NCBI RefSeq assembly: GCF_001431625.1
Contig: NZ_LLXT01000028.1
Span: 1 to 36,671 of the forward strand
DNA from: Stenotrophomonas geniculata ATCC 19374 = JCM 13324
Lineage (GTDB): Bacteria > Pseudomonadota > Gammaproteobacteria > Xanthomonadales > Xanthomonadaceae
DNA length: 36,671 nucleotides
Direction: 5' to 3'
The notes under the pieces are model-generated. The model saw only the letters and a program-made list of their open reading frames with translations, did not search any database and was not told the origin of the DNA. Position numbers and translations under genes: made by a program. Below are positions 24,373 through 34,611 of this stretch, piece after piece (the first letter of the stretch is position 1; each line of letters starts with the position of its first letter).

Positions 24373-26262
24373 ATGAACCCGTCCTTCCATCGTTACGACG
24401 TCATCGTCATCGGCGGTGGCCACGCCGGCACCGAAGCCGCGCTGGCCGCGGCCCGCACCGGCGTGCGCACCCTGCTGCTGACCCACAACATCGAAACGGT
24501 GGGCGCGATGAGCTGCAACCCGGCCATCGGCGGCATCGGCAAGGGCCACCTGGTCAAGGAGATCGACGCCCTGGGCGGTGCGATGGCGCATGCCGCCGAC
24601 CGCGCCGGCATCCAGTGGCGCACGCTCAACGCATCGAAGGGCCCGGCCGTGCGTGCCACCCGTTGCCAGGCCGACCGCAACCTGTACCGCATGGCGATCC
24701 GCGCCATCGTCGAAGGCCAGGCCAACCTGACGGTGTTCCAGGCCGCGGTCGATGACCTGGTCATCGAAGGCGATGCCGTGCGTGGGGTCATCACCCAGAC
24801 CGGCCTGCGCTTCGACGCCGAGGCCGTGGTGCTGACCGCCGGCACCTTCCTGGCCGGCAAGATCCATGTCGGCCCGACCCAGTACGCCGCCGGCCGCATG
24901 GGTGACCCGCCGGCCACCACGCTGGCCGCGCGCCTGCGCGAGCGTCCGTTCCAGGTCGACCGCCTGAAGACCGGCACGCCGCCGCGCATCGATGGCCGCT
25001 CGCTGGACTACAGCGTGATGGACGAGCAGCCGGGCGACACGCCGCGCCCGGTGATGTCCTTCCTCGGCTCGGTGGACGAACATCCGCAGCAGGTCAGCTG
25101 CTGGATCACCCACACCACCGAGCAGACCCACCAGATCATCCGCGACGCGCTGCACCGCTCGCCGCTGTACAGCGGCCAGATCGAAGGCATCGGCCCGCGC
25201 TACTGCCCGTCCATCGAGGACAAGGTGGTGCGCTTCGCCGAGAAGGCCAGCCACCAGATCTTCGTCGAACCCGAAGGCCTGGGCATCGTCGAGATCTACC
25301 CCAACGGCATCTCCACCTCGCTGCCGTTCGACGTGCAGCTGGAGATGGTGCGCAGCATCCGCGGTTTCGGGAACGCGCACATCACCCGCCCCGGCTACGC
25401 CATCGAATACGACTTCTTCGATCCGCGCGGGCTGAAGGCCTCGCTGGAAACCAAGCTGGTCAACGGCCTGTTCTTCGCCGGCCAGATCAACGGTACCACC
25501 GGTTATGAAGAAGCCGCCGCGCAGGGCCTGCTGGCCGGCCTCAACGCCGCACGCCAGGTGCGCGGGCTGGACGGCTGGTGCCCGCGCCGCGACGAGGCGT
25601 ACCTGGGCGTGCTGGTGGATGACCTGATCACCCACGGCACCAACGAGCCGTACCGCATGTTCACCAGCCGCGCCGAGTACCGCCTGCAACTGCGCGAAGA
25701 CAACGCCGACCAGCGCCTGACCCCGGCCGGCCGCGAGATGGGCCTGGTGGATGACCGCCGCTGGAACGCGTTCGAGACCAAGCAGGCCGCCGTCGCCGCC
25801 GAGCGCGCACGCCTGGGTGCACTGTGGGCGACCCCGGCCAATGCGCTGGGCCGCGAAGTGCAGGACACGCTGGGCGTGGCGGTCAGCCGCGAAACCAACG
25901 TGCTGGACCTGATCAAGCGCCCGGAGCTGGACTACGCGCAGCTGATGCAGGTGCCGTCGCTGGGCCCGGCGGTAGCCGACGCCAAAGTGGCCGAGCAGGT
26001 GGAGATCGGCGTGAAGTACGCCGGCTATCTGGATCGCCAGCGCGAGGAAATCGAGCGCCAGCAGCGGCACGAAGCCACGCCGATCGCTGAAGCCTTCGAT
26101 TACGCGACGGTGCGCGGGCTGTCGGCCGAAGCACTGCAGAAGCTGGAGCGCGTACGCCCGCAGACCATCGGCCAGGCACAGCGGATTCCCGGCATGACGC
26201 CGGCGGCGATCTCGCTGCTGCTGGTGCATCTGGAACGCGCACGCCGCGGCCGCGTGGCGTAA
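24373..26262 (+). CDS. mnmG: tRNA uridine-5-carboxymethylaminomethyl modification enzyme MnmG
   Basis: A 629-residue FAD protein, full length for MnmG (GidA). It works with the GTPase MnmE to modify U34 of certain tRNAs. The FAD-binding motif is [11 protein letters not shown] (about residues 13-23). Other family blocks are [54 protein letters not shown] [18 protein letters not shown]-like [11 protein letters not shown], and [19 protein letters not shown]. The ATG at 24373 matches the usual N-terminus although no strong ribosome binding site precedes it; TAAAAT at 24315-24320 could be a -10 box, without a good -35. It is monocistronic here, bounded downstream by REPs. Confidence 0.97.
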   Translation: MNPSFHRYDVIVIGGGHAGTEAALAAARTGVRTLLLTHNIETVGAMSCNPAIGGIGKGHLVKEIDALGGAMAHAADRAGIQWRTLNASKGPAVRATRCQADRNLYRMAIRAIVEGQANLTVFQAAVDDLVIEGDAVRGVITQTGLRFDAEAVVLTAGTFLAGKIHVGPTQYAAGRMGDPPATTLAARLRERPFQVDRLKTGTPPRIDGRSLDYSVMDEQPGDTPRPVMSFLGSVDEHPQQVSCWITHTTEQTHQIIRDALHRSPLYSGQIEGIGPRYCPSIEDKVVRFAEKASHQIFVEPEGLGIVEIYPNGISTSLPFDVQLEMVRSIRGFGNAHITRPGYAIEYDFFDPRGLKASLETKLVNGLFFAGQINGTTGYEEAAAQGLLAGLNAARQVRGLDGWCPRRDEAYLGVLVDDLITHGTNEPYRMFTSRAEYRLQLREDNADQRLTPAGREMGLVDDRRWNAFETKQAAVAAERARLGALWATPANALGREVQDTLGVAVSRETNVLDLIKRPELDYAQLMQVPSLGPAVADAKVAEQVEIGVKYAGYLDRQREEIERQQRHEATPIAEAFDYATVRGLSAEALQKLERVRPQTIGQAQRIPGMTPAAISLLLVHLERARRGRVA

Positions 26263-26281
26263 CACGGGACCGGTGGATGCC

Positions 26282-26304
26282 ATCCACGCACGGCGTGGAT
26301 CTAC
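26282..26304 (-). repeat. GTAG-type REP after mnmG
   Basis: ATCCACGC-ACG-GCGTGGAT followed by CTAC, that is a minus-strand GTAG hairpin, 20 bp after the mnmG stop. It probably protects or ends the mnmG mRNA. Confidence 0.8.
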
Positions 26305-26330
26305 TGCAATGCGGCGCGCGATCCGCCTCT

Positions 26331-26355
26331 GGTAGGTGTCGACCTTGGTCGACAC
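26331..26355 (+). repeat. GTAG-type REP
   Basis: GGTAG followed by GTGTCGACC-TT-GGTCGACAC. The same stem type recurs at 10171-10193 and 36507-36530. With the copy at 26282-26304 it makes a tail-to-head pair facing away from each other. Confidence 0.8.
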
Positions 26356-26455
26356 GGATGCATGAAGCATCCCGGCAGTTGCAGGTGTCGGCGGGGGGCC
26401 GCCATTGGCCGAGCGCGTATCATCGTCGCGAACGCCCTGATTTCCGGAGACTTCG

Positions 26456-26986
26456 ATGAACCCGCTGCGCCCCTTCCGCGACAAGATGCCCGTCCTCGGC
26501 GAGCGCGTGTACATCGACCCGGCCTGCACCGTCATCGGTGACGTGGAGCTGGCCGACGACGTGTCGGTGTGGCCGGGCACGGTCATCCGCGGCGATGTCA
26601 ACTACGTGCGCATCGGTGCGCGCACCAACGTGCAGGACGGCACCATCATCCATGTCAGCCACCACAGCCCGTACAACAAGGCCGGCTACCCGACCCTGAT
26701 CGGCGAAGGCGTGACCGTCGGCCACGGCTGCATCATCCACGCCTGCACGATCGGCGATTACAGCCTGATCGGCATGGGCGCCTGCATCCTCGACGGCGCC
26801 CGCGTGGAGCGCCATGGCTTCGTCGGCGCCGGTGCGGTGGTCGGCCCGGGCAAGGTGGTGGGCGAAGGCGAGCTGTGGGTCGGCAACCCGGCGCGGCCGG
26901 CGCGCACGCTGAGCGACAAGGAGATCGAGTCGCTGCACTATTCGGCCGACCACTACGTGCGGTTGAAGGACGAATACCGGGGCTGA
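26456..26986 (+). CDS. yrdA: Gamma-class carbonic anhydrase-like hexapeptide protein (YrdA family)
   Basis: A 176-residue left-handed beta-helix protein. Hexapeptide repeats run through most of its length (for example VIGDVELADDVSVWPGTVI, in 6-residue turns). The metal-binding histidines of the gamma carbonic anhydrase family are present in IIHVSHH and TVGHGCIIHAC. YrdA/CaiE-type members trimerise and bind zinc, but many show little carbonic anhydrase activity. GGAG at 26446-26449 lies 6 nt before the ATG. The gene stands alone between REPs and the RDD operon. Confidence 0.9.
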   Translation: MNPLRPFRDKMPVLGERVYIDPACTVIGDVELADDVSVWPGTVIRGDVNYVRIGARTNVQDGTIIHVSHHSPYNKAGYPTLIGEGVTVGHGCIIHACTIGDYSLIGMGACILDGARVERHGFVGAGAVVGPGKVVGEGELWVGNPARPARTLSDKEIESLHYSADHYVRLKDEYRG

Positions 26987-27010
26987 GCAGCCAACGCCGC
27001 CACGCGGCTC

Positions 27011-27019
27011 TGCTAAAGT
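27011..27019 (+). promoter_or_regulatory. Possible extended -10 promoter of the RDD-SpoIIM-MoxR operon
   Basis: TGC-TAAAGT is an extended -10 pattern about 90 bp before the RDD gene, with no recognisable -35. The leader that follows would include a 7-bp hairpin GCCGGAG-agga-CTCCGGC (27067-27084), about 25 nt before the start codon. Confidence 0.3.
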
Positions 27020-27109
27020 CTGGGCCCGACCAGGACCTGTCGAGACCCCCATGCCTGTGGCTGCCTGCCGGAGAGGACTCCGGCGCCCACAACGAAGGCC
27101 ATCGCGCTG

Positions 27110-27799
27110 ATGGCCGCACCGATGCTCGATACCTACCGCGAGGTGGTGACGCCAGAGGGTGTGCCGCTGCAGTTGCCTGCCGCCGGCCCGGTACCGCGGG
27201 CGATGGCCTGGCTGGTCGATCTCGGCGTGCGCATCGCGGCACTGGTGCTGGTGTCCATTCCGCTGGCGCTGCTGGACAAGTTCGGCTCCGGCCTCTACCT
27301 GGTGCTGATGTTCCTGGTCTACTGGGCCTACCCGATCGTCTGCGAAGCAGTGTGGGGACGCACCCTGGGCAAGCGTGCGCTGGGGCTGCGCGTGCTGTCC
27401 CGCGATGGCGCGCCGGTAGGCTGGATGGCGGCGATCACCCGCAACCTGCTGCGCACGGTGGACATGCTGCCCTTCGGCTATGCGCTGGGCCTGATCAGCA
27501 GCCTGTTCGATCCGCATGGCCGCCGCCTGGGCGACCTGGTGGCCGGCACCGTGGTGGTGCATGCACCCGCGCTGTATCTGCCACCGCCGCCGACCATCGA
27601 CAGCGTGCTGGCCCCGCCGCAGCCCCTGCGACCAGAGGAACAGGCCGCGCTGATGGCCTTCGCCGAGCGCGCGCCACGCTTGTCGGCGGCGCGCCAGCAG
27701 GAGCTGGCCGGTATTGCCGAGCCGCTGACCGGCACCCACGGCCAGGTCGGCGTTCTGCGCCTGTATGCGATGGCCAACTGGCTGCTGGGGCGGCGATGA
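27110..27799 (+). CDS. RDD-family membrane protein
   Basis: A 229-residue protein with an RDD domain: the marker residues occur in PRAMAWLVDLGVRIAAL, then TLGKRALGLRVLSRDGAPVGW and RRLGDLVAGTVVVH. Two or three transmembrane helices lie at about residues 40-60, 65-85 and 115-135, followed by a soluble Pro-rich C-terminal tail of about 80 residues. RDD proteins are often transporters or accessory membrane proteins of unknown substrate. ATG at 27110 is used; ATG at 27122 is an alternative. Its stop overlaps the SpoIIM-like start (ATGA). It opens a six-gene coupled unit. Confidence 0.85.
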   Translation: MAAPMLDTYREVVTPEGVPLQLPAAGPVPRAMAWLVDLGVRIAALVLVSIPLALLDKFGSGLYLVLMFLVYWAYPIVCEAVWGRTLGKRALGLRVLSRDGAPVGWMAAITRNLLRTVDMLPFGYALGLISSLFDPHGRRLGDLVAGTVVVHAPALYLPPPPTIDSVLAPPQPLRPEEQAALMAFAERAPRLSAARQQELAGIAEPLTGTHGQVGVLRLYAMANWLLGRR

Positions 27800-28788
27800 A
27801 ACAGGAGCAGTTCGTCGCCCGCTACCAGCGGGAATGGCAGGACCTGGAGCAGTGGCTGCTGCTGCGTGCCGGCGCCTCACGCCGCACGCGCCGCAAGGCC
27901 AGCGGCCTGGCACTGGACGACACGACCTTCCCGCAGCGCTACCGGCGGCTGTGCCAGCAGCTGGCGCTGGCCCGCGAGCGCGGCTACAGCCCGCAGCTGG
28001 TGCAGCGCCTGCAGCAGCTGATGCAGCACGGCCACAGCGTGCTGTACCGCACGCCGCCGACACGTTGGCGGGGTGCCCTGGAGTTCCTGGTGGCCGACTT
28101 CCCGCTGCTGGTGCGCAGCCAGGCGCGCAGCATGTGGGTAGCGCTGGCGATGTTCGCGCTGCCGGCGGTGGCCTGCTTCGTGCTGGTGCAGGTCTATCCG
28201 GACCTGATCCACATGCTGATGGACAACCGCCAGATCGCAGAGATGGAGCGCATGTACGATCCCGCCGCCGAGCGCCTGGGGCGTGACAGCGGCACCGACT
28301 GGATGATGTTCGGCCACTACATCATGAACAACATCAGCATCGCCCTGCGCACCTTCGCCAGCGGACTGCTGGCCGGGCTGGGCACGCTGCTGGTGCTGCT
28401 GTTCAACGGCGTGATCATCGGTTCAGTGGCCGGCCACCTGCAGCACATCGGCCATGGCGACCCGTTCTGGCGCTTCGTGGTCGGCCACGGCGCCTTCGAG
28501 CTGACTGCGATCGTGATCGCTGGCGGTGCCGGCCTGCAGCTGGGCATGAAGCTGCTGGCGCCGGGCCGGCGCAGCCGCCTGGACGCACTGGTCGACGGCG
28601 GCCGCATCGGCGCGCGGCTGTGCCTCGGCGTCGCCTTCATGCTGTTGGTGGCCGCCTTCATCGAAGCCTTCTGGTCATCGATCGCCGAAGTACCTGCATG
28701 GGGCAAGTTCAGCGTGGCCGGTGTGTTGTGGGCCGGCGTGCTGCTGTGGCTGTGGCGCGGCGGACGTGGAGCTGGCCATGCGCATTGA
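27796..28788 (+). CDS. SpoIIM-like (stage II sporulation protein M family) membrane protein
   Basis: A 330-residue protein with a soluble N-terminal third (about residues 1-105) and a DUF95/SpoIIM membrane domain of five or six helices. Characteristic stretches are SMWVALAMFALPAVACFVLV, FGHYIMNNISIALRTFASGL, LFNGVIIGSVAGHL, and VVGHGAFELTAIVIAGGAGL. In Bacillus SpoIIM is part of the septal peptidoglycan hydrolysis complex; in non-sporing bacteria the family sits in MoxR/DUF58 clusters with an unknown envelope role. It overlaps the RDD gene by 4 bp and the DUF4129 gene by 11 bp. Confidence 0.88.
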   Translation: MKQEQFVARYQREWQDLEQWLLLRAGASRRTRRKASGLALDDTTFPQRYRRLCQQLALARERGYSPQLVQRLQQLMQHGHSVLYRTPPTRWRGALEFLVADFPLLVRSQARSMWVALAMFALPAVACFVLVQVYPDLIHMLMDNRQIAEMERMYDPAAERLGRDSGTDWMMFGHYIMNNISIALRTFASGLLAGLGTLLVLLFNGVIIGSVAGHLQHIGHGDPFWRFVVGHGAFELTAIVIAGGAGLQLGMKLLAPGRRSRLDALVDGGRIGARLCLGVAFMLLVAAFIEAFWSSIAEVPAWGKFSVAGVLWAGVLLWLWRGGRGAGHAH

Positions 28789-30400
28789 CCACCTGGACGT
28801 GGCGCTGCGTGCCCGCAGTGGCTGGGAAGCGATGGAGCTGGGCACCGCGCTGTCCCGCCGTCACGCGCGCGCGCTGTGGGGCAGCTGGCTGCTGGCCAGT
28901 GCACCGCTGTTCGTGATCTTCAACGCGCTGGGCTGGTGGCTGGATGCCTTCGGCTGGGCCTGGCTGGCGATGTGGTGGTGCAAACCGCTGTTCGAACGTG
29001 CGCCGCTGTATGTGCTGTCGCGCGGCATCTTCGGTGAACCAGTCGGCACGCTGGCCGCGCTGCGTGCGCAACGTCACTGGGGCAACAGCGGCTTCTGGGG
29101 CTACCTGGGTTGGCGTCGTTTCAGCGTGCTGCGCAGCCTGTGCCTGCCGGTGAACCTGCTGGAAGGCAACACACCGGGCCAGCGCGGCCCACGTCGTCGT
29201 GCAGTGGCAGCCGGCGCAGTGGGCGCGGCACTGGTACTGACCGTGACCTGCATGGCGTTCGAAGCCGTGCTGGTGTCCGGCGCGATCGGTGCGGTGTTCA
29301 TGTTCATGCCACTGGAGCTGATGTCCGAATCATGGCGCGCCGCATGGGACATGATCGGCCAGGACACACCCGCATGGGCACGGCTGGGCTTCAACCTGGC
29401 GTGCTGGCTGGCCTCGGTGCTGATCGGCCCGTTCTTCGTCGGTGCGGGCTTTGGCCTGTACTTGAACCGGCGCACGCAGATGGAAGCCTGGGATGTGGAG
29501 ATCGCCCTGCGCCGCCTGCGCGAGCGGCTACTGCCGGCGGCATCGACGCTGGCCCTGCTGCTGTGCCTGGCACTGCCGCTGGTCTCCGCACCGGTGCATG
29601 CGCAGGACACAGACGCCGAGCCCGAACGCGCCATGGGCAAGCCCAACGACCGTGGCATCGACGCCGAGGAAAGCGACGAAGCACCGACCATCGACCCGGC
29701 CAACACCCCGGCAATGATCTTCGGCGGTACGCCGGTGGACACCGCCGGTTTCCGTCAGGCAGTGAACCGCGCCTATGAAGACCCGCTGCAGCGCCCGACC
29801 CGCCAGGTCACCCGCTGGAAGCCGATCGAACAGGCCGAGGAAGAGAAGAAGGAAGACAAGCAGCTGCAGCGTGACACCAACAGCAACGGTGAACGCAAAG
29901 CGCGCAAGGACGGCATCGCCTGGCTGGCGCGGCTGGCCGAATGGGGCCTGTGGGGGCTGCTCGGCGTCCTGCTGCTGGTGCTGCTGCTGACCGCACGGCT
30001 GTGGCTGCCGTGGCTGCGGGGCAGTGGCCGACGCAAGGCCGAGGCCGCACCGCCGGTGGTGGAGGAACAGGTGGAGTTGCCGGTGGTGCTGCCGCCGGAC
30101 GTGGCCACCCAGGCCGGCCTGCTCTGGGACCAGGGCCGGCCGCGGCAGGCGCTGGCCCTTCTGTACCGCGCCAGCGTGCGCACGGTGGGCGAGCGCAGCG
30201 GTATCGCGCTTCCACCCGGTGCCACCGAAGCGCAATGCCTGCGCGCGTCGCGGCGCATGCCCGAGGCCAGCGACCGTGACCTGTTCGCGCGCATCGTGCG
30301 CATGTGGCAGTACGCCGCCTACGGTGGCCGCCTGCCCAGCCGCGCCGATTTCGATGCATTGGCCGATACGCTGCGCCAGCAGTACGGGTGGCAGGCATGA
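28778..30400 (+). CDS. DUF4129-domain membrane protein
   Basis: A 540-residue multi-pass protein. The first 260 residues hold several helices (for example WGSWLLASAPLFVIFNALGW and WLAMWW), then a hydrophobic segment resembling an internal signal (LALLLCLALPLVSAPVHAQ, about 255-275) leads to a charged periplasmic-type region rich in Glu/Lys/Asp (to about 385). A last helix (LWGLLGVLLLVLLLTARLWLP) is followed by a C-terminal DUF4129 domain with the typical WDQGRPRQALALLYRASV and RMWQYAAYGGRLPS stretches. ATG at 28778 lies inside the end of the SpoIIM-like gene. Function unknown; the cluster suggests an envelope complex. Confidence 0.82.
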   Translation: MRIDHLDVALRARSGWEAMELGTALSRRHARALWGSWLLASAPLFVIFNALGWWLDAFGWAWLAMWWCKPLFERAPLYVLSRGIFGEPVGTLAALRAQRHWGNSGFWGYLGWRRFSVLRSLCLPVNLLEGNTPGQRGPRRRAVAAGAVGAALVLTVTCMAFEAVLVSGAIGAVFMFMPLELMSESWRAAWDMIGQDTPAWARLGFNLACWLASVLIGPFFVGAGFGLYLNRRTQMEAWDVEIALRRLRERLLPAASTLALLLCLALPLVSAPVHAQDTDAEPERAMGKPNDRGIDAEESDEAPTIDPANTPAMIFGGTPVDTAGFRQAVNRAYEDPLQRPTRQVTRWKPIEQAEEEKKEDKQLQRDTNSNGERKARKDGIAWLARLAEWGLWGLLGVLLLVLLLTARLWLPWLRGSGRRKAEAAPPVVEEQVELPVVLPPDVATQAGLLWDQGRPRQALALLYRASVRTVGERSGIALPPGATEAQCLRASRRMPEASDRDLFARIVRMWQYAAYGGRLPSRADFDALADTLRQQYGWQA

Positions 30401-31577
30401 GCCCGCGCCTGTTCTGGTCGCTGCTGCTCGGTGCAGTGGTGCTGTTCGGTGTACCGCTGACGATCCTTTACCTGCGCACGCATGAGCGGGTGACCGAGAC
30501 CGTGCAGCTGCCGCCGCAGGGCGAAGCTGGCTACAACCCGCTGTACGTGCTCGGCCAGGCCCTGCGCGCCGACGGCATTGACGTGCACTCGCGGCCACGG
30601 CTGGAACTGCGGCAAATGACGCTGGGGCCGCAGGACACGGTGGTGCTGCTGCAGGACAGCAGCGAACTGCCGCCGCCCGTCGCCAGCGCGCTGCTGGACT
30701 GGGTCGACGGGGGCGGCCACCTGCTGGTGCGGACGCCGCCACCGGCCGAGGACGATGCCGGCAGCACGCAGGGGCCCCTGCTGGATCAGCTGGGCGTGGA
30801 CAGCCTGTTCCAGCGCAGCGACTGCCAGCCGTTCCATGTCGACGACGATCCTGGTCACGTTGAGTTCTGTGGAGGCCGCCGCTTCACCCTGGGTTTTGCC
30901 GCCAGTGCACAGGCCGAACGTCGCTGGGGCACGGATCGCGACCTGGTGTTTGCGCGCCTGCGCAATGGCCAGGGCAAGGTGAGCGTGCTGGCCGACATGG
31001 AGTTCATGCGCAGCGAGGTGGACTCACCGGCAGCGCGCCTGGCATCGGCAGGGGGCAAGGCCAGCGACGGCCTGCACGACGCGTCGCACCGCGACCTGAC
31101 CCGCTATCTGCTCGATCCGAACTACGGCAAGGGTGCGGTCTGGCTGATCTACGCCAGCCGCCCGCCGTCGCTGTGGTCGCGCATGTTCTACCAGGGCTGG
31201 CCACTGTGGGCGCCACTGCTGCTGGCCCTGCTGGGCTGGTTGTGGGGCCGCTCGCAGCGCTTCGGCAGCCTGCTGCCGTCACCGGTACTGGAACGCCGTT
31301 CGCTGCTGGAACACGTGCGTGCCAGTGGTGAACTGCTGCTGCGTTTCGGCCACGGTACGCGCCTGTACGAGGCCGTACTCGCCCTGTTCCTGCACCGCCT
31401 GCGCCTGCGCGCACCGGTTGCGGCCGCACTGGAGGGTGCGCCACGCGATCAGGCCATCGCCGAGCTGCTGAAGTGGCCTCAAGGCCGCGTTGCCAGCGCG
31501 CTCACGCCCCCTCCGCCGCACGATTCCTCCGCCCTGCGCGAGCGCATCCGCTTGCTGCTCCAGATGAGATCCCTGCT

Positions 31578-31581
<4 letters not shown>
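30397..31581 (+). CDS. DUF4350-domain protein
   Basis: A 394-residue protein with an N-terminal helix (LFWSLLLGAVVLFGVPLTILY, residues 5-25), a DUF4350 domain (about 45-200) where YNPLYVLGQALRADGIDV and LLDWVDGGGHLLVRTP are the recognisable pieces, and a second helix near WPLWAPLLLALLGWLWG (about 268-284). The C-terminal 100 residues are cytoplasmic and helical. The glutamine-amidotransferase-like domain found in this family lacks a known activity. It overlaps both neighbours by ATGA junctions. Confidence 0.83.
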
Positions 31582-32560
<979 letters not shown>

Positions 32561-32564
<4 letters not shown>

Positions 32565-33859
32565 GGCCGGCCCCGCTGCTGCTGGCGCTGCTGCTGGCCT
32601 GGGCCGCCTTGGGTGGCCTGGTGCTGGGCGGGTTGCTGCCGCGCTGGAGCTGGGCGCTGGCGGCACTGGCGATTGCCGTGCCGGCGTTGATGGATCTGTG
32701 GCGGCAGTCGCGGCGTCCGTCGCCGCAGGTGCAACGCGAACTGCCCGAAGCGCTGGCACTGGGCGTGCGCCGCGAGGCCGCGCTGCGGCTGCAGGCAGAC
32801 ACGTCGATGACGGTGCAGGTGTTCGACCTGGTGCCGGGCGGCTGGCCGCTGGAATCGCTGCCGCAGCGCGTGCGCCTGCAGGCCGGCAGCGCCTCCACCC
32901 TGCACTATCACCTGCACCCGCTGCAGCGTGGGCACTTCCGCTTTGAAGGCGTGCACCTGCGCATGCGCTCGCCGTGGCGCCTGTGGTGGCAGCAACGCAC
33001 GCTGGCTCCCGCGCTGGACGTGCGGGTCTATCCGAACTTCGTGCCGCTCACCCGCTTCGCATTGTTCAGTGCCGACCAGGCCTCGCGGCTGGTCGGTGCG
33101 CACGTGAAGCGCCGCCGCGGTGAGGGCACCGACTTCCACCAGATGCGCGAGTACCGCATCGGCGACAGCCTGCGCCAGCTCGACTGGAAGGCCACCGCGC
33201 GTGCACGCAAACTGGTCTCGCGTGAGTACCAGGACGAGAAGAACCAGCAGCTGCTGCTGATGCTCGACAGTGGGCGGCGCATGCTGGCCAGCGAAGGCGG
33301 GCTCTCGCATTTCGACCACGCCTTGAACGCTTCGCTGGTGGTGGCGTACCTGGCGCTGCGCCAGGGTGACGCCGCCGGCCTGTTTGCTGCCGGTGGTGAA
33401 CGCCGCTGGGTGGCACCGCAGCGTGGCATGGGCACGGTCGAGCACCTGCTACGTGCCAGCTACGACCTGCAGCCGCGCGCGGTGGCCACCGACTACCTGG
33501 CTGCGGCCACCGAGGTATCGCTGCGCCAGCGCCGGCGCGCGCTGGTGATGCTGGTCAGCAACGTGCGCGACGAGGACATCGAAGACCTGCTGGCGGCAGT
33601 GCGCCTGCTGCAGCGGCGCCACCTGGTATGCGTGGCCAGCCTGCGCGAGCGCGAGCTGGACGGCGTGCTGGACAGCGAAGTGCAGACACTGGAAGACGCC
33701 ACCCAGGCCGGTGCCGCCGCACTCTACCTGCAGCAGCGCGCGAAGGCGCACGACGCACTGCGCAGCGAGAACGTGATGGTGCTGGACGTGACCGCCGATG
33801 CCCTGCCCGGCGCGCTGGTGGAGCGCTACCTGGCGGTGAAGCGCGAAGGATTGCTCTGA
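32561..33859 (+). CDS. DUF58 / vWA-like-domain protein
   Basis: A 432-residue protein anchored by two N-terminal helices (about residues 3-25 and 27-45). The DUF58 hallmark is EYRIGDSLRQLDWKATAR at about residues 195-215, followed by the vWA-like strand LLLMLDSGRRM. The usual MIDAS DxSxS is only partly kept (DSGRR), so metal binding is doubtful. It is the expected partner of the MoxR ATPase in the same operon and is the last gene of the unit. A REP pair follows its stop. Confidence 0.88.
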
Positions 33860-33880
33860 TACCAACGATCGCGCTGGTGG

Positions 33881-33934
33881 GTGCCAACCTTGGTTGGCAC
33901 GAAACCCACAGCGCCGACCAATGTCGGCATCTAC
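33881..33934. repeat. Two GTAG-type REP-like hairpins between convergent genes
   Basis: The first is GTGCCAACC-TT-GGTTGGCAC (33881-33900), preceded by GGTGG instead of the normal GGTAG head. The second is GCCGAC-CAAT-GTCGGC followed by ATCTAC (33913-33934). They separate the end of the DUF58 gene from the end of the leftward zinc-ribbon gene and probably end both transcripts. Confidence 0.7.
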
Positions 33935-33963
33935 CAACGGCGATTGCCGGCCAGCGGCCGGCA

Positions 33964-34611
33964 CTACCCCTGCAGCAATCGCCGCTGCAACCGCTCCACC
34001 GCACGCTGCAGCAACACCCGGTTGCGGGCCAGCTTCATCCACTGCGGCAGGCGCGAGAACATGGATCGGTGATGGCCGCGGCTTTCCCGCAACGTCGCGC
34101 TCGCGTACTCGTGCAGTGCCTGCAAATGTTCAGTGTTATAGGCCCACAGCAGTCCCGCGCGGGTCGGTTCGACCAGGCGCAGCGGCAATCCGAAGTGCGG
34201 ATCGGCAGACTCGGCGTCACGCAACGGACGCACCACGACCGAAACATCGGTACTGCGATCACATTGCGCACATAGAGCAGCGAAGGACGCCGGTGCAGGC
34301 ACGCCAGCGGGAACCCGGCGGCGCACATGCAGCCACTGATGCCCACAGAATCCACAAGGTTGGCGGCCCAGGATGTAGACCGCACCGACCCAGTCACCAC
34401 TGTCCAGCGCTGAACTGCAGCCTGTGCAGCGGAATCGCGCCGTCCACCGGTAGGGTTTCCAGCTGGCGATCACCCAACCGGGGGTGTCGCAGCGATGGCA
34501 ACGCACAGCGACGCGGTCCGCGAAGGCCTGCAGGCTGCGCCCGTCATCGAAATGCCGGCCCGGCACGGGCGTGGGACGCCCATGCCGGCCAGGCCAACGC
34601 CGCACCGTCAT
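33964..34611 (-). CDS. Double zinc-ribbon protein of unknown function
   Basis: A 215-residue protein with four CxxC pairs: Cys38/41, 62/65, 86/89 and 114/117, which can form two zinc ribbons. Ribbon-like spacing and the basic N-terminus suggest nucleic-acid or protein binding. The C-terminal half has the block LLWAYNTEHLQALHEYASATLRE and a helical, Arg-rich end. No catalytic motif is seen. The ATG shares one base with the ygiC stop (TGATG), so it is translationally coupled to ygiC. I do not recognise a named family. Confidence 0.75.
   Translation of the reverse strand: MTVRRWPGRHGRPTPVPGRHFDDGRSLQAFADRVAVRCHRCDTPGWVIASWKPYRWTARFRCTGCSSALDSGDWVGAVYILGRQPCGFCGHQWLHVRRRVPAGVPAPASFAALCAQCDRSTDVSVVVRPLRDAESADPHFGLPLRLVEPTRAGLLWAYNTEHLQALHEYASATLRESRGHHRSMFSRLPQWMKLARNRVLLQRAVERLQRRLLQG

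Noticed and set aside
24226..26601. A 791-residue minus-strand frame opposite mnmG
   Set aside because: It is the antisense shadow of mnmG, with low-complexity composition and no domain.
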